64,000 nucleotides of DNA, taken from NCBI GenBank assembly GCA_009840545.1, contig VXNM01000014.1, positions 59,197-123,196 of the forward strand, read 5' to 3'. This document shows positions 28,181-36,505 of this stretch, in pieces. Below the pieces are notes generated by a model. It saw only the letters and a program-made list of their open reading frames with translations. It was not told the DNA's origin and ran no database searches. How positions within the stretch are numbered: position 1 is the stretch's first letter; every line of letters starts with the position of its first letter. Source of the DNA: Gammaproteobacteria bacterium (GTDB taxonomy: Bacteria > Pseudomonadota > Gammaproteobacteria > Pseudomonadales > Azotimanducaceae). The position numbers and the translations under genes were made by a program.

Positions 28181-28459
28181 TCAGCTCGAGGTGCTCCAAA
28201 TTGCGTAGGCGATGTACAGACAAGCGAATGCGAGCCATGTCAACACAACCACCCAGAACGCAATGGGATGAACATTGCGATTCAGTGTTTGTACGAAAGA
28301 ACTCTCGCCGGTCACCATGTCGTAGATTGCCCATGCCAGAAACAAGAGCCCGAATATCCAAGGCTGGTTCACTAGAACTGCAATCCAAACAACTACTAGC
28401 GCAATCCATGTGGGTGCTAGATTGACTGGTGGCGCATTTAGAGGTCGCATTTGTTTCAT
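28181..28459 (-). CDS. Small membrane protein coupled to Rieske oxygenase
   Basis: A 92-residue protein from the ATG at 28459, chosen because it overlaps the stop of the Rieske gene as ATGA; a longer frame reaches 28510 but would overlap much more. Three hydrophobic segments: WIALVVVWIAVLV, IFGLLFLAWAIYDMV, and FWVVVLTWLAFACLYIAYAIW. Family unknown; close coupling suggests a role with the oxygenase, perhaps electron transfer partner docking or substrate transport, but that is inference. It ends near a 160-base gap before the IS3 remnant. Confidence 0.6.
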   Translation of the reverse strand: MKQMRPLNAPPVNLAPTWIALVVVWIAVLVNQPWIFGLLFLAWAIYDMVTGESSFVQTLNRNVHPIAFWVVVLTWLAFACLYIAYAIWSTSS

Positions 28460-29544
28460 GAATTCTGCTCCAAATGCACTGTAGGTGGTTCGACGTTGTT
28501 GATGCGCCAATTCAGGTAGTGGCCGAAATCCATAACAACTCGCTCAATCGGAAGTAGTTGACCCGGTCGGAAATCCCCAGCGATTCCTCGTTGTACTCGT
28601 TCACAAATTGCTTTGTCCTCGGAAAGAAACGCGGTCAGCTCCGAGGAACCGATCGAATCTGTGAGGAAGGAGGTCAGCTGTCGGAATACGTCTGCATCTT
28701 GTTCCGATCCATACGCTCCTGCAACCCGTAAAGTACATCGGTGAGTATCGATAGGGTACACGGCCAACCAGAAAAAGCTCTCGTCGGTGAATACTCCGAC
28801 GAACGCGGGCGGTAGGCTAATGAGAAGGTAGTCCGCACCTCCTGTAACAGTACCTCCTGTCGCGGTAGCTCGAGCTGAGCCGGTTATGTAGTACGCAGTA
28901 CGTGAAGGTGTGATCGGCTCGAGCGTGGACGGGTGAACCTTGAACAGATGGTAGCTCTCCATAGCGTTGGTGGTAGCGATCTTCCAGTTGCATTCCCACA
29001 CCTCGTTGATCTCACGTGCGGATCCCTGATGTAATGTACCGAAGCCTCGTTCAACAACAAAAGGCTCGACAGCCGAAAAGCGCTGTTTGAGCGTTTCGAC
29101 TTCTCTATTGAGACTAACGAACACGAGGCCGTGCCAAGATTCAACTCGATAGACCGGAAGGCAGTGAGAGTCCCTATCAATCGAACCGGGTGTCTCGAAT
29201 GGACACGCTATTAGCTTTCCCGCGTCATCGTAGGTCCACGCATGGTAGGGGCACTGAATCCGTTTATCATTCGTTGGTTCTTCGACGAGCAATGTGCCTC
29301 TATGAGCGCACAGATTTGATAGAGCTGTCAAGTCTCCCGACTGGTTTCGTAGCACGAGCACAGGCTGATTGCCAATGACAACAGGTAGCTGGTCACCTGG
29401 ATTGGAAAGTGCATCTTCTGTTGTCACGAAAACCCAGTCGCCGTGCCAAATGCGGTCCATCTCGACAGATAACCACGCTGGATCGCGATAAGAAGCTGCG
29501 GGCAATGCACGAGTTGGATCAAAATCAAAGTGCTGTGATGTCAC
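28456..29544 (-). CDS. Rieske-type ring-hydroxylating oxygenase, alpha subunit-like
   Basis: A 362-residue oxygenase. The N-terminal Rieske [2Fe-2S] domain has C79-x-H81 and C98-P-Y-H101 (LCAHRGT and CPYHAWTYDD). The catalytic domain has the mononuclear iron motif N193-x-x-E196-x-Y198-H199 and H204 (NAMESYHLFKVH), with EDKAICERVQRG near the C-terminus, as in oxygenases that act on quaternary amines or aromatic acids. The electron donor reductase is not encoded nearby. Divergent from a TetR-type gene with a palindrome between them, so probably repressed by that regulator and induced by its substrate. Length is normal for single-component alpha subunits. Substrate cannot be assigned. Confidence 0.83.
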   Translation of the reverse strand: MTSQHFDFDPTRALPAASYRDPAWLSVEMDRIWHGDWVFVTTEDALSNPGDQLPVVIGNQPVLVLRNQSGDLTALSNLCAHRGTLLVEEPTNDKRIQCPYHAWTYDDAGKLIACPFETPGSIDRDSHCLPVYRVESWHGLVFVSLNREVETLKQRFSAVEPFVVERGFGTLHQGSAREINEVWECNWKIATTNAMESYHLFKVHPSTLEPITPSRTAYYITGSARATATGGTVTGGADYLLISLPPAFVGVFTDESFFWLAVYPIDTHRCTLRVAGAYGSEQDADVFRQLTSFLTDSIGSSELTAFLSEDKAICERVQRGIAGDFRPGQLLPIERVVMDFGHYLNWRINNVEPPTVHLEQNS

Positions 29545-29574
29545 GATTTAGGGCTCCTTTTAGCAGCAAATTCT

Positions 29575-29600
29575 AATATGATACATAGTTGTCTCATATT
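29575..29600. promoter_or_regulatory. Probable TetR operator between Rieske and tetR genes
   Basis: AATATGA and TCATATT form a perfect inverted repeat with a 12-base spacer in the 95-base divergent region. Size and position fit a site for the adjacent TetR-type repressor controlling both genes. Confidence 0.55.
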
Positions 29601-29639
29601 CTGTCACAATAATCATTCAAAAAACAGTTGGTCCTGTAG

Positions 29640-30203
29640 TTGGAAATGAGTAAAGAGTCTCGACACGCAATTCGGCCACGGACGCTTGAGGCAATTCTCG
29701 ATGCTGCCATTCGACTGTTCAATGCAGATTCTGGCGTCACAATGACTGACATAGCGAAAGCTGCTGGAGTCGGAAGAGCGACTCTACATCGTCACTTCCA
29801 GGACAAGGACGATCTTATCCAGACTTTGAGTGCTCGATGCATGGAGGAAATGAACGCCGCTGTCCGCGCCACAGATATACCCGATGAACCTGCGGTGAAA
29901 AGGCTACACGCCATGCTCAAAAGCGCGATCCCTCTCGGTGATCGCTTTGCGTTCTTGTCGTTCGAAAGGATGGAAGGCGAAGACTTGCAGTCGGACTACG
30001 AAGAGCAGCTGGACTGGACTACAGCACTGATCGAGCAACTTAAGACTGAGCAAGCAATTGCAACGGACGTACCGACCTCATGGGCAGTCGCACAAGTCGA
30101 TCAGGTCATTTGGACCGCATGGACTGCTGTCTGGAATTCGGAACTGACACCTGACGAAGCAGCCAATTTGGCTCTACGAACGCTATTGAACGGTCTTTCG
30201 TAG
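29640..30203 (+). CDS. TetR/AcrR-family transcriptional regulator
   Basis: A 187-residue regulator. The N-terminal DNA-binding domain is typical: ILDAAIRLFNADSGVTMTDIAKAAGVGRATLHRHFQDKDDL spans about residues 18-58, with the recognition helix GRATLHRHF. The C-terminal ligand domain (about 80-187) is helical, with many acidic and tryptophan residues (DQVIWTAWTAVWN). It is divergent from the Rieske oxygenase gene and faces a 7-bp inverted repeat, so it most likely represses that gene and itself. The ligand may be the oxygenase substrate. Start is at 29640 or the ATG five bases on; both keep the domain. Confidence 0.87.
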   Translation: MEMSKESRHAIRPRTLEAILDAAIRLFNADSGVTMTDIAKAAGVGRATLHRHFQDKDDLIQTLSARCMEEMNAAVRATDIPDEPAVKRLHAMLKSAIPLGDRFAFLSFERMEGEDLQSDYEEQLDWTTALIEQLKTEQAIATDVPTSWAVAQVDQVIWTAWTAVWNSELTPDEAANLALRTLLNGLS

Positions 30204-30320
30204 CGTCTCTTATCAAGAGCTACTTCTCCCAAAACACGACCCCAATACTCTGAACCGCGTTTAGAGCAAGAATTTACCTCGCTAAGTCATCAAGAATCTA
30301 AGTGATCCTTGTAGGCTCTT

Positions 30321-30683
30321 CTAGTTTGCCGAATGACACTCGAATTCGACCCGATTGCTATCGGGATCTGCAACCAATACGTGAATCTCGTCGCCCTCTT
30401 TCCACTCTCTGATCGGGTCGGTTCCAAATGCTGAGAGTCGGCTCTTGAGTTCGCTTAGATCATCGACGATCACATTGATAAATAGTCCACGACCTGATGC
30501 ATCCATTTCAGAATCGTTTCCAGCTCGATAGATGGCTAAAGGCGCACTACCTGTCGTAAGAAAAGCCGCATTCTCTTGAACAACATACTCTTGAAACTGC
30601 ACTACATCTCGATAGAACTCGAGAGATTTTTCTAGATTCTTGGAAGGCAGAGTGATGCCGGCAAGTCTTGTTTCTGTAGTCAT
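30321..30683 (-). CDS. VOC-superfamily (glyoxalase/bleomycin resistance-like) protein
   Basis: A 120-residue protein with the paired beta-alpha-beta-beta-beta modules of the VOC fold: RLAGITLPSKNLEKSLEFYRDVVQFQEY opens the first, and FINVIVDDLSELKSRLSAFGTDP the second, ending VLVADPDSNRVEFE. The conserved metal-binding glutamate of the last strand (E in RVEFECH) is present, but the first-strand histidine usual in glyoxalase I is replaced (AGITLP), so metal binding and activity are uncertain. Possibly a small-molecule binding or isomerising enzyme. It stands alone, convergent with the TetR gene. Confidence 0.8.
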   Translation of the reverse strand: MTTETRLAGITLPSKNLEKSLEFYRDVVQFQEYVVQENAAFLTTGSAPLAIYRAGNDSEMDASGRGLFINVIVDDLSELKSRLSAFGTDPIREWKEGDEIHVLVADPDSNRVEFECHSAN

Positions 30684-31120
30684 GACAGTGAGGAAGAGTT
30701 GCTTATCTTCCGCCTACCCCCCTAAACTGAGTTTCTTCAGGCGCATGATAGCGACACTGCCAAGCAGCGTGCCATAAGTTCGTACGTTTGATCAATTCAA
30801 AGTACTAATAAACGCTCCGAACACAGAAACACGGTACGATCAAGTTCCAACCTAGATCTTTCCACGAGTTTGCTTCAGATTCCCAGACGAATGAAGAACT
30901 GTTGCTCAACCTCGTGTGAATCTGGAGAACTCTCCGGAGTAGATCTCATTTCCTTAGGAATTTTCTTGGAAGTTTGACTTTCTGGATTCGATCACGGCGT
31001 CCTCGGACGGCGTGTTCCCAAGGTTCAAAAGCAACGTATTCCAAAGGTAAGAGGACTAGATCGACAGCATGGCGACGTGGCGCATGAAGAACGGCACGTG
31101 TAGGTGTGCTAGTAAGTGAG
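30684..31120. other. Intergenic region without clear gene
   Basis: About 440 bases before the terminator of the TlpA-type gene. A 76-codon minus frame (30946-31176) overlaps that terminator hairpin and has no recognisable content, so it is not called. The glyoxalase-like gene's promoter must be in the left part. Confidence 0.45.
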
Positions 31121-31174
31121 AAAAAAAGGGCATGCCCGACCTCATCGCAAGAAGCGCGGAGTCCGAACATGCCC
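31121..31174 (-). terminator. Intrinsic terminator of second TlpA-type gene
   Basis: On the minus strand GGGCATG (31174-31168) pairs with CATGCCC (31134-31128) around a partly paired loop, followed by seven T residues (31127-31121). It lies just after the stop of the TlpA-type gene. Confidence 0.65.
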
Positions 31175-31189
31175 AAGCAAAATTGTGTT

Positions 31190-33136
31190 TTAGATCGACT
31201 TTTCTCCGCCTACATCATCATCACTATCAGGATCGGTAGGACTTGATTCCGCTCCATCTTCTGACTCGTGAAGCAACGGATCATCGCCGTAACGTGCTAC
31301 TAGGACCTCTTGCAGATTCTCATATTGCAGGTCCTTTTGAATGACACACCCCTTGGTGTCGAGCAAGTACCCCTTGGGTATGAACTGAACTCCATAGGCA
31401 TTGGCGATTTCGCCGTTCGATTCGACGATTTCTCCAAGATTCATCCATGGAAGCTCGTGCTCTTCTGACGCATCGGCCCACGCTTCGTGTGTGCTGTCAA
31501 TGGAAATGGCAATGATTTCGAAACCGTCGTCGTTGAACGCGGAGTAGAACTTCTTTAGATGCGGGAAAGTCGCAATGCAAGGTCCACACCAGGACGCCCA
31601 AAAATCTACGAGTACCAAGTCTCGATCTGCAACTACATCATAGAGTGCAACATCAGCTCCGCTCAAATCGGGAAGTGTGAACTCGGGAGCTTTCTGACCG
31701 GGAACTAACCCCTTGTCGTTGTCTTCGATCTCAATGGCTGCAACGAGCCGTTCTCGTTCAGGAGTGAGCCGTCTCGCAACAATATCCTCATCAAGCTTCG
31801 GCGCTAACTGGTCGTAGATACGAATTGCCTGATCTCGATTGTCGGAAAAGTAGCCGAACGCGCCCAATTCCAATGCTATGAGGGCAACGAATGGATCAGT
31901 TGCACTCTCTGCAATACCTTCCAGAGCGCTGTCTCGAATTTTGGACATCGTCTCCCAACGATCGTCCAGTTCCTTTCTAGCAGGAGATGGCTCGATCGCG
32001 GGACCATCCATAATCCCCGGCTTTACGTCGCTAAGATCTACGTGCTCGCACTCTTCGACCTGTGGAATGCCATCAGCAAGAGCTAAGATCGTAGCCTCCT
32101 CAGCCTCAGCTTCGTCTGTTGATGTCTCTACAGCTTCTTCTGCGTCGTTGGCTTCATCGCTCTCACCCGACTGAGCGGCTTCTCGTGCAGCATCCATTTC
32201 TGCTCGATAGGCGGCACTTGCCAATGAGTAGGCTTCCATAGCTTCCAAGTAGTCTGCACTTTGCCAACTCTCGATTAGCTCTGCGTGAAGCCCGGTCCCA
32301 GAAGTCACCAGCAACGTTGTGCTGGAACCATAGGGAGATACGGTAAATTCGGTTTTTGGTTCAACTACGGCTTGACCCGAATAGTAGGTAGAACCAGCAT
32401 TCAAGCTAATTCCGACAACTACTGGTTCGTCGACATCTGCTTCAATTGAGAATTTGCCGTCTCTAAGCATCGTGGAACCAAAGGTCGTGTATACCTCTTT
32501 GCCTTCCTCGTCCCAAGTCGGCCCGCTTACTGAGACAACTGCCGTGCTCAAGTCTGCGTCGATCGCACTGAGATCACCAGAAATCGAATATTTTTTGCCG
32601 GGATCCATTGCTCTCCGTGACTCGCCATAAAGGCTCAGTCGCGGCGAGCGCGCGTCCTGGTATTCAATTAATGCGAATGAAACTTCGGCACCCGGTCCTA
32701 ACATGGCCTTCGTTGTCAACGGATCATCTTCTCCAATCTCAACCGAGAGCTCTACTTCCGTTGGTTCTTCAATTTCACCATTCAAGACGAATTGACCGTC
32801 CGAAAAACTGCCTGAGGCAATCTCTTTCGCTTCGGATTCTCCATCGTCAGTGGTGATCTCTTGTGTGACCACAACCTTTGCCATGGAAAGGTCCATAGCC
32901 AGTTCTTCATCGGCTTGTTCAGCATCTCCTTCAGTCGCGACGCTTTCTTGATCGTCTGAAGAAGATTCGTCGTCGGCTTCTTCTGCCGGTTCCGGTTCCG
33001 GGGCTACGAATGCAGGATCTGGTTCAACGGAAATGTACTCTCCAGTGATCGTGTATTGCTTCGAGGGTCCCGTGCTGCATCCCGCAAACAGTGCGGCAAC
33101 CAGCAAAAATCCCACAAAGCCCATTAGCTTTTTCAA
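31190..33136 (-). CDS. TlpA-type thioredoxin lipoprotein, copy 2
   Basis: A 648-residue lipoprotein: signal peptide ending in the lipobox LFAGC with C20 as the lipidated residue. Two related beta segments (YTITGEYISVEPD and KYSISGDLSAID) mirror those of the copy at 10154-11869; acidic, low-complexity stretches interrupt them (about 42-80 and 310-345). The C-terminal TlpA/ResA fold has WASWCGPC (W516 to C520) and IAISIDSTHEAW, so it is probably an active disulfide reductase facing the periplasm. Start is TTG, fixed by GGAGG nine bases upstream. It ends with an intrinsic terminator. Last gene of the large non-backbone block before traC; it could supply the thiol chemistry that a DsbC-type gene provides in related ICEs, but that is speculation. 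Confidence 0.82.
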   Translation of the reverse strand: MKKLMGFVGFLLVAALFAGCSTGPSKQYTITGEYISVEPDPAFVAPEPEPAEEADDESSSDDQESVATEGDAEQADEELAMDLSMAKVVVTQEITTDDGESEAKEIASGSFSDGQFVLNGEIEEPTEVELSVEIGEDDPLTTKAMLGPGAEVSFALIEYQDARSPRLSLYGESRRAMDPGKKYSISGDLSAIDADLSTAVVSVSGPTWDEEGKEVYTTFGSTMLRDGKFSIEADVDEPVVVGISLNAGSTYYSGQAVVEPKTEFTVSPYGSSTTLLVTSGTGLHAELIESWQSADYLEAMEAYSLASAAYRAEMDAAREAAQSGESDEANDAEEAVETSTDEAEAEEATILALADGIPQVEECEHVDLSDVKPGIMDGPAIEPSPARKELDDRWETMSKIRDSALEGIAESATDPFVALIALELGAFGYFSDNRDQAIRIYDQLAPKLDEDIVARRLTPERERLVAAIEIEDNDKGLVPGQKAPEFTLPDLSGADVALYDVVADRDLVLVDFWASWCGPCIATFPHLKKFYSAFNDDGFEIIAISIDSTHEAWADASEEHELPWMNLGEIVESNGEIANAYGVQFIPKGYLLDTKGCVIQKDLQYENLQEVLVARYGDDPLLHESEDGAESSPTDPDSDDDVGGEKSI

Positions 33137-33380
33137 TTAGGCAACCTCCATGATTTGTGCTCCTCAAGCCTACAGCCGACTGTCGGTTCCATACTAGAGA
33201 GACACAACGTACCTTTAACCTCATAGTGTAATGCATGAGTGACAATAGTCTTAAGTAGACCGAGTGCGCTTTGGCGAACTAGAGTATCCGGTTGAGCTCA
33301 ATCCGGAACCAGCATAGATTTCTCGCTAGGCGGGCGTCTAAACTCTTAATTGCCAAATCCATTGGAACTGAGATTCACCG

Positions 33381-35969
33381 CTAGGAGGATCCCTGGGTGA
33401 TCTGTTTGGCTACTTCATATGCCGCTTCTACTTCAGAACATCCCAATTCGTCCATGATCTTTCGGCGTTGAGCTTTCTCGTGCTTTTCGCTCATCGCTAA
33501 GGCTAAAGACAATGCTGGCGGGACGTTTCTAAAGAGAGTTTCGATCTTGTCGGAGAGAACCACGCCCTCAACGTACTTACCGGGTTCCTTTCTGGCAGAC
33601 AACAAGAGCAGTCGCTGGTCGTCAGAGAGGTCCCGAAATCTCGCGATCTGGTCGATTTCTTCCTTGGGCATGACAAGACACAACCACCACTCCATCATAT
33701 TGAGCATGCGTCGGCTGGCATCCGGAAAGTCACCGAGATTCTGTGTCGCTATCCAGAACCATGCACCAAGTTTGCGCCACATCTTGGTTATCTTTACAAC
33801 GTAGTTGGCCAACAGCGGATGCGTAGTTATTAGGTGCCCTTCGTCTGTGACGACCAGCGTGGGACGGTCCGAGTGCTGGTTTTTCTCAACCAAGTCGTTG
33901 ATGTGACTCATCATGGACAGGTAAGCGACGGTTAGCTGGTCTTCGTATCCCTCCCGCGCAAGCAGTCCCATTTCCAAGATAGTCACGTCCACATCCGGCC
34001 ATGGAGTTCCTGGACGATTGAACAATCGCCCAGCGACTCCCGAACAAAACAAGGCCATTGAGTCAGCCATTTCCCCGGCTCTAACACGTCGGGTCTCCGC
34101 AACGTCGCTTGATCGTGCATAGACCCGTAATGCCTCTACGACGTCGTCGATCAATACATCGCCCGTGTTCTTGTCTCTTACCTTTCTGGCTGCTTCGAGA
34201 ATGCTGTTTCGGATGAGCAATCGGTCGGACCGGGAAACCCGATCATCTTCGTTCGAGTCTCCACCCGTAATCATGACTCGCGCCACAATCTCCATCTCTC
34301 CCAATCGATCCCGTGCGGTGTCCTCGGAACCATCCTCATTTGTTGTTACAGCTCCGTTTTCTTCGAGCAGACTTACCGCATCCGAGAAAGGCGGGAGCGA
34401 TACATCGGAATCAGCACTGAGCGTAACTTGATTCACATTCAGACCATGTGCAGCAAAGTGCTGACCCAGCAAGGTAAAAGAACCTCCTGCTTCGATAACA
34501 AAAACGCGCGGTCTGTGTCGAGCAACCATTTGTTGAAGTAGATAAACCAATAAAGCAGATTTTCCTGCGCCTGTAGGACCAAGAATCAGCATGTGGGCGT
34601 TTTTCTTTCGATCATCGGGATGCAATGGGTCGAAATCGATAGGTTCCGCTCCACGATTGAAGAAAACCAAGCCACTGTGACCAGTTCCTCTGTTGCGACC
34701 ATAAACTGGAAGCAAGTTTGCCGCGTGTTTGGAGAAAACCAGTCTTGACCGTCTTCGAATAGTGTCCAAATGCGGGTCGTAAGCCATCGGAAGATTGCGT
34801 ATATAGCTGTCCAGTGGAAAGAGATCGCTCTCTCGAGCGATTGATTGAATTCCGTTTGACAAGAGCACAGCGTGAATGGCTGTCACATTCTTGTTCAGGT
34901 CAGCGAGGTCCTCACCTCTCACGTAGAAACCCAGTGACATTGGGTACAGTTTGTTTCCACGAGCAATCTGTCTTTCAACGGCATCGGCATCCTCGCGAGT
35001 GAGTTCCGCATTAGCGGTATCCCCCACTGCAGCTCGACGAATTCGACCAACATGATTGCGTACGGAAGTCTGTGACTTGACCGTTATGGTCATGGACATG
35101 ATCGTGTGTTCGGGGAATTGGTCAAACAATGCGAACGTGTTGTTGCCGCTGGTGCGTTCGGCCGTCAATCCGCCAATTGGAGGAATTTGCCTGAGTGTCT
35201 GCATGGACACAAACGTGTGCGGCAATCCGTCGAACCACCACACTCCTACCTTTGCGACGGAATTGGGAACAGAGAGCACTAAGCTCTCAGAAAAGTCATG
35301 GCCAAACGGCAATTCCTCCGGATTGCCCGTGATCCCTAGTTTCTCGAGTGTGCCTAGTGAATCCAATCCTGTGTCAGGCTTTGGATTGAACCAAGGAAAA
35401 AGCCATCGATAGAACTCCTCGTGAGTGCCACGACGATAAGTGACTCCAGTAACCGCAAGTGCGGCTGAGAATCTAGATAGGGTGTCTTCGAGAGTTTGCT
35501 CCGCGTCGTCGAGCTTTCCTTTCTTGTGATCCTGAGGACTCCACCTTTGATAGAGAATTGCCCTCACGCTTCGAATCTGCCCCCGCCATCGAGCTCCTGT
35601 GACGGCCTTGTCTTCGTACATTCCTCCAGGAGCGGTAATTCGCTTGATGTGCTGGGAAAACTCGTTCTGAAAGAATCGGTTGTAAGCGCTGTCGAGTGCT
35701 TTCGGAGTACCGTACTCTCCCAGTTTTCGATCCAACTCACTTAGATCATGCTGGTCCTGCACAAAGAGTTGAAGCACCCACGGAGAGGTCTCATGCTCCG
35801 GTATTGAGTCTGTCAAAGCGACTTGGATCGCATCCCGCAAGTTCGCCATGAACTTTTCATCGCGTGCTTCGGTCCCTACCGGCTGAAGTTCGAGAACAGC
35901 ACCTAAACTCTGTCCGTCTTCCAGCAGGAAACTCTTCGAGTCCGGAAGGTACTCCACCCACGGCAGCAA
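33381..35969 (-). CDS. traC: Conjugative transfer ATPase TraC (TIGR03744, PFL_4706 family)
   Basis: An 862-residue VirB4/TraC-type ATPase that powers assembly of the type IV secretion channel at the inner membrane. N-terminal LPWVEYLPDSKSFLLEDGQSL is the conserved start of the PFL_4706 family; Walker A GPTGAGKS lies near 463-470 and Walker B TLVVTDEGHL near 705. The listed start is TTG at 35969, but the frame is open upstream and the family usually has 40-60 further residues; an in-frame extension (NLLKLFTVGGG ... RSPSFTD) reaches a CTG at 36116 that overlaps the stop of the TIGR03751 gene (CTGA). No ATG, GTG or TTG exists in that extension, so a CTG start or a shorter protein must be used. 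It is the last gene of the RAQPRD operon. Confidence 0.9.
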   Translation of the reverse strand: MLPWVEYLPDSKSFLLEDGQSLGAVLELQPVGTEARDEKFMANLRDAIQVALTDSIPEHETSPWVLQLFVQDQHDLSELDRKLGEYGTPKALDSAYNRFFQNEFSQHIKRITAPGGMYEDKAVTGARWRGQIRSVRAILYQRWSPQDHKKGKLDDAEQTLEDTLSRFSAALAVTGVTYRRGTHEEFYRWLFPWFNPKPDTGLDSLGTLEKLGITGNPEELPFGHDFSESLVLSVPNSVAKVGVWWFDGLPHTFVSMQTLRQIPPIGGLTAERTSGNNTFALFDQFPEHTIMSMTITVKSQTSVRNHVGRIRRAAVGDTANAELTREDADAVERQIARGNKLYPMSLGFYVRGEDLADLNKNVTAIHAVLLSNGIQSIARESDLFPLDSYIRNLPMAYDPHLDTIRRRSRLVFSKHAANLLPVYGRNRGTGHSGLVFFNRGAEPIDFDPLHPDDRKKNAHMLILGPTGAGKSALLVYLLQQMVARHRPRVFVIEAGGSFTLLGQHFAAHGLNVNQVTLSADSDVSLPPFSDAVSLLEENGAVTTNEDGSEDTARDRLGEMEIVARVMITGGDSNEDDRVSRSDRLLIRNSILEAARKVRDKNTGDVLIDDVVEALRVYARSSDVAETRRVRAGEMADSMALFCSGVAGRLFNRPGTPWPDVDVTILEMGLLAREGYEDQLTVAYLSMMSHINDLVEKNQHSDRPTLVVTDEGHLITTHPLLANYVVKITKMWRKLGAWFWIATQNLGDFPDASRRMLNMMEWWLCLVMPKEEIDQIARFRDLSDDQRLLLLSARKEPGKYVEGVVLSDKIETLFRNVPPALSLALAMSEKHEKAQRRKIMDELGCSEVEAAYEVAKQITQGSS

Positions 35970-36112
35970 GTCGGTGAAAGAAGGAGATCTCTCGTATTGC
36001 CGTCTTACATCAGATTGTCGTATTGCGGGTTCAGGAGGTGGTTTGCTCTTCTTGTCAGACTGAGCTTTAGCGCTGTTCGATCCGCCGCCGACAGTGAACA
36101 GCTTGAGAAGGT

Positions 36113-36505
36113 TCAGTGCCCTGCACTCTTCTTGGAGTCTTGTTCTCCGGGTTCCGCAAACTCGTTTCGCTCATACATTGGGATTGCTGTCCAATAGCCT
36201 GGTACTGGAATTCGACTCTCAGTGGCTACGTGTGGAAAGACATACATGATGAGCATAGGATTGTCGAGGACGGGAAAGGTAGTTTCGATCTCGGAAATTA
36301 GTTCAGCGGAAAATTCCGACTCGTCGTCAAAATCCTCCAAATTACTCTTGTCGCCACGAGATGTAGTATCACTTTCAAAGTGGCTCTCGTAGATCTCTTG
36401 CACGGTTCGAGACCCCTTGGGAGATTCGACGCTGCGGGTCGTCATACAACCCGAAAGGCTGCTAATCAAGATCAGGCACAACAAATGAACCAATAGTCTG
36501 TTCAT
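36113..36505 (-). CDS. ICE transfer-region lipoprotein, TIGR03751 family
   Basis: A 130-residue lipoprotein. The ATG at 36505 is preferred over the longer frame (to 36556) because AAAGGAGG lies just upstream and it gives a perfect lipoprotein signal: NRLLVHLLCLILISSLSGC with C20 lipidated. The family hallmark is the C-terminal VPGYWTAIPMYERNEFAEPGE. It works like the F-type TraV outer-membrane-associated lipoprotein in the secretion core. Its start lies within the end of the TIGR03752 gene (44-base overlap), and its stop meets the traC extension, so the operon is tightly packed. Confidence 0.87.
   Translation of the reverse strand: MNRLLVHLLCLILISSLSGCMTTRSVESPKGSRTVQEIYESHFESDTTSRGDKSNLEDFDDESEFSAELISEIETTFPVLDNPMLIMYVFPHVATESRIPVPGYWTAIPMYERNEFAEPGEQDSKKSAGH

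Noticed and set aside
30946-31176. 76-codon minus-strand frame
   Set aside because: It overlaps the intrinsic terminator of the TlpA-type gene and has no protein-like pattern.
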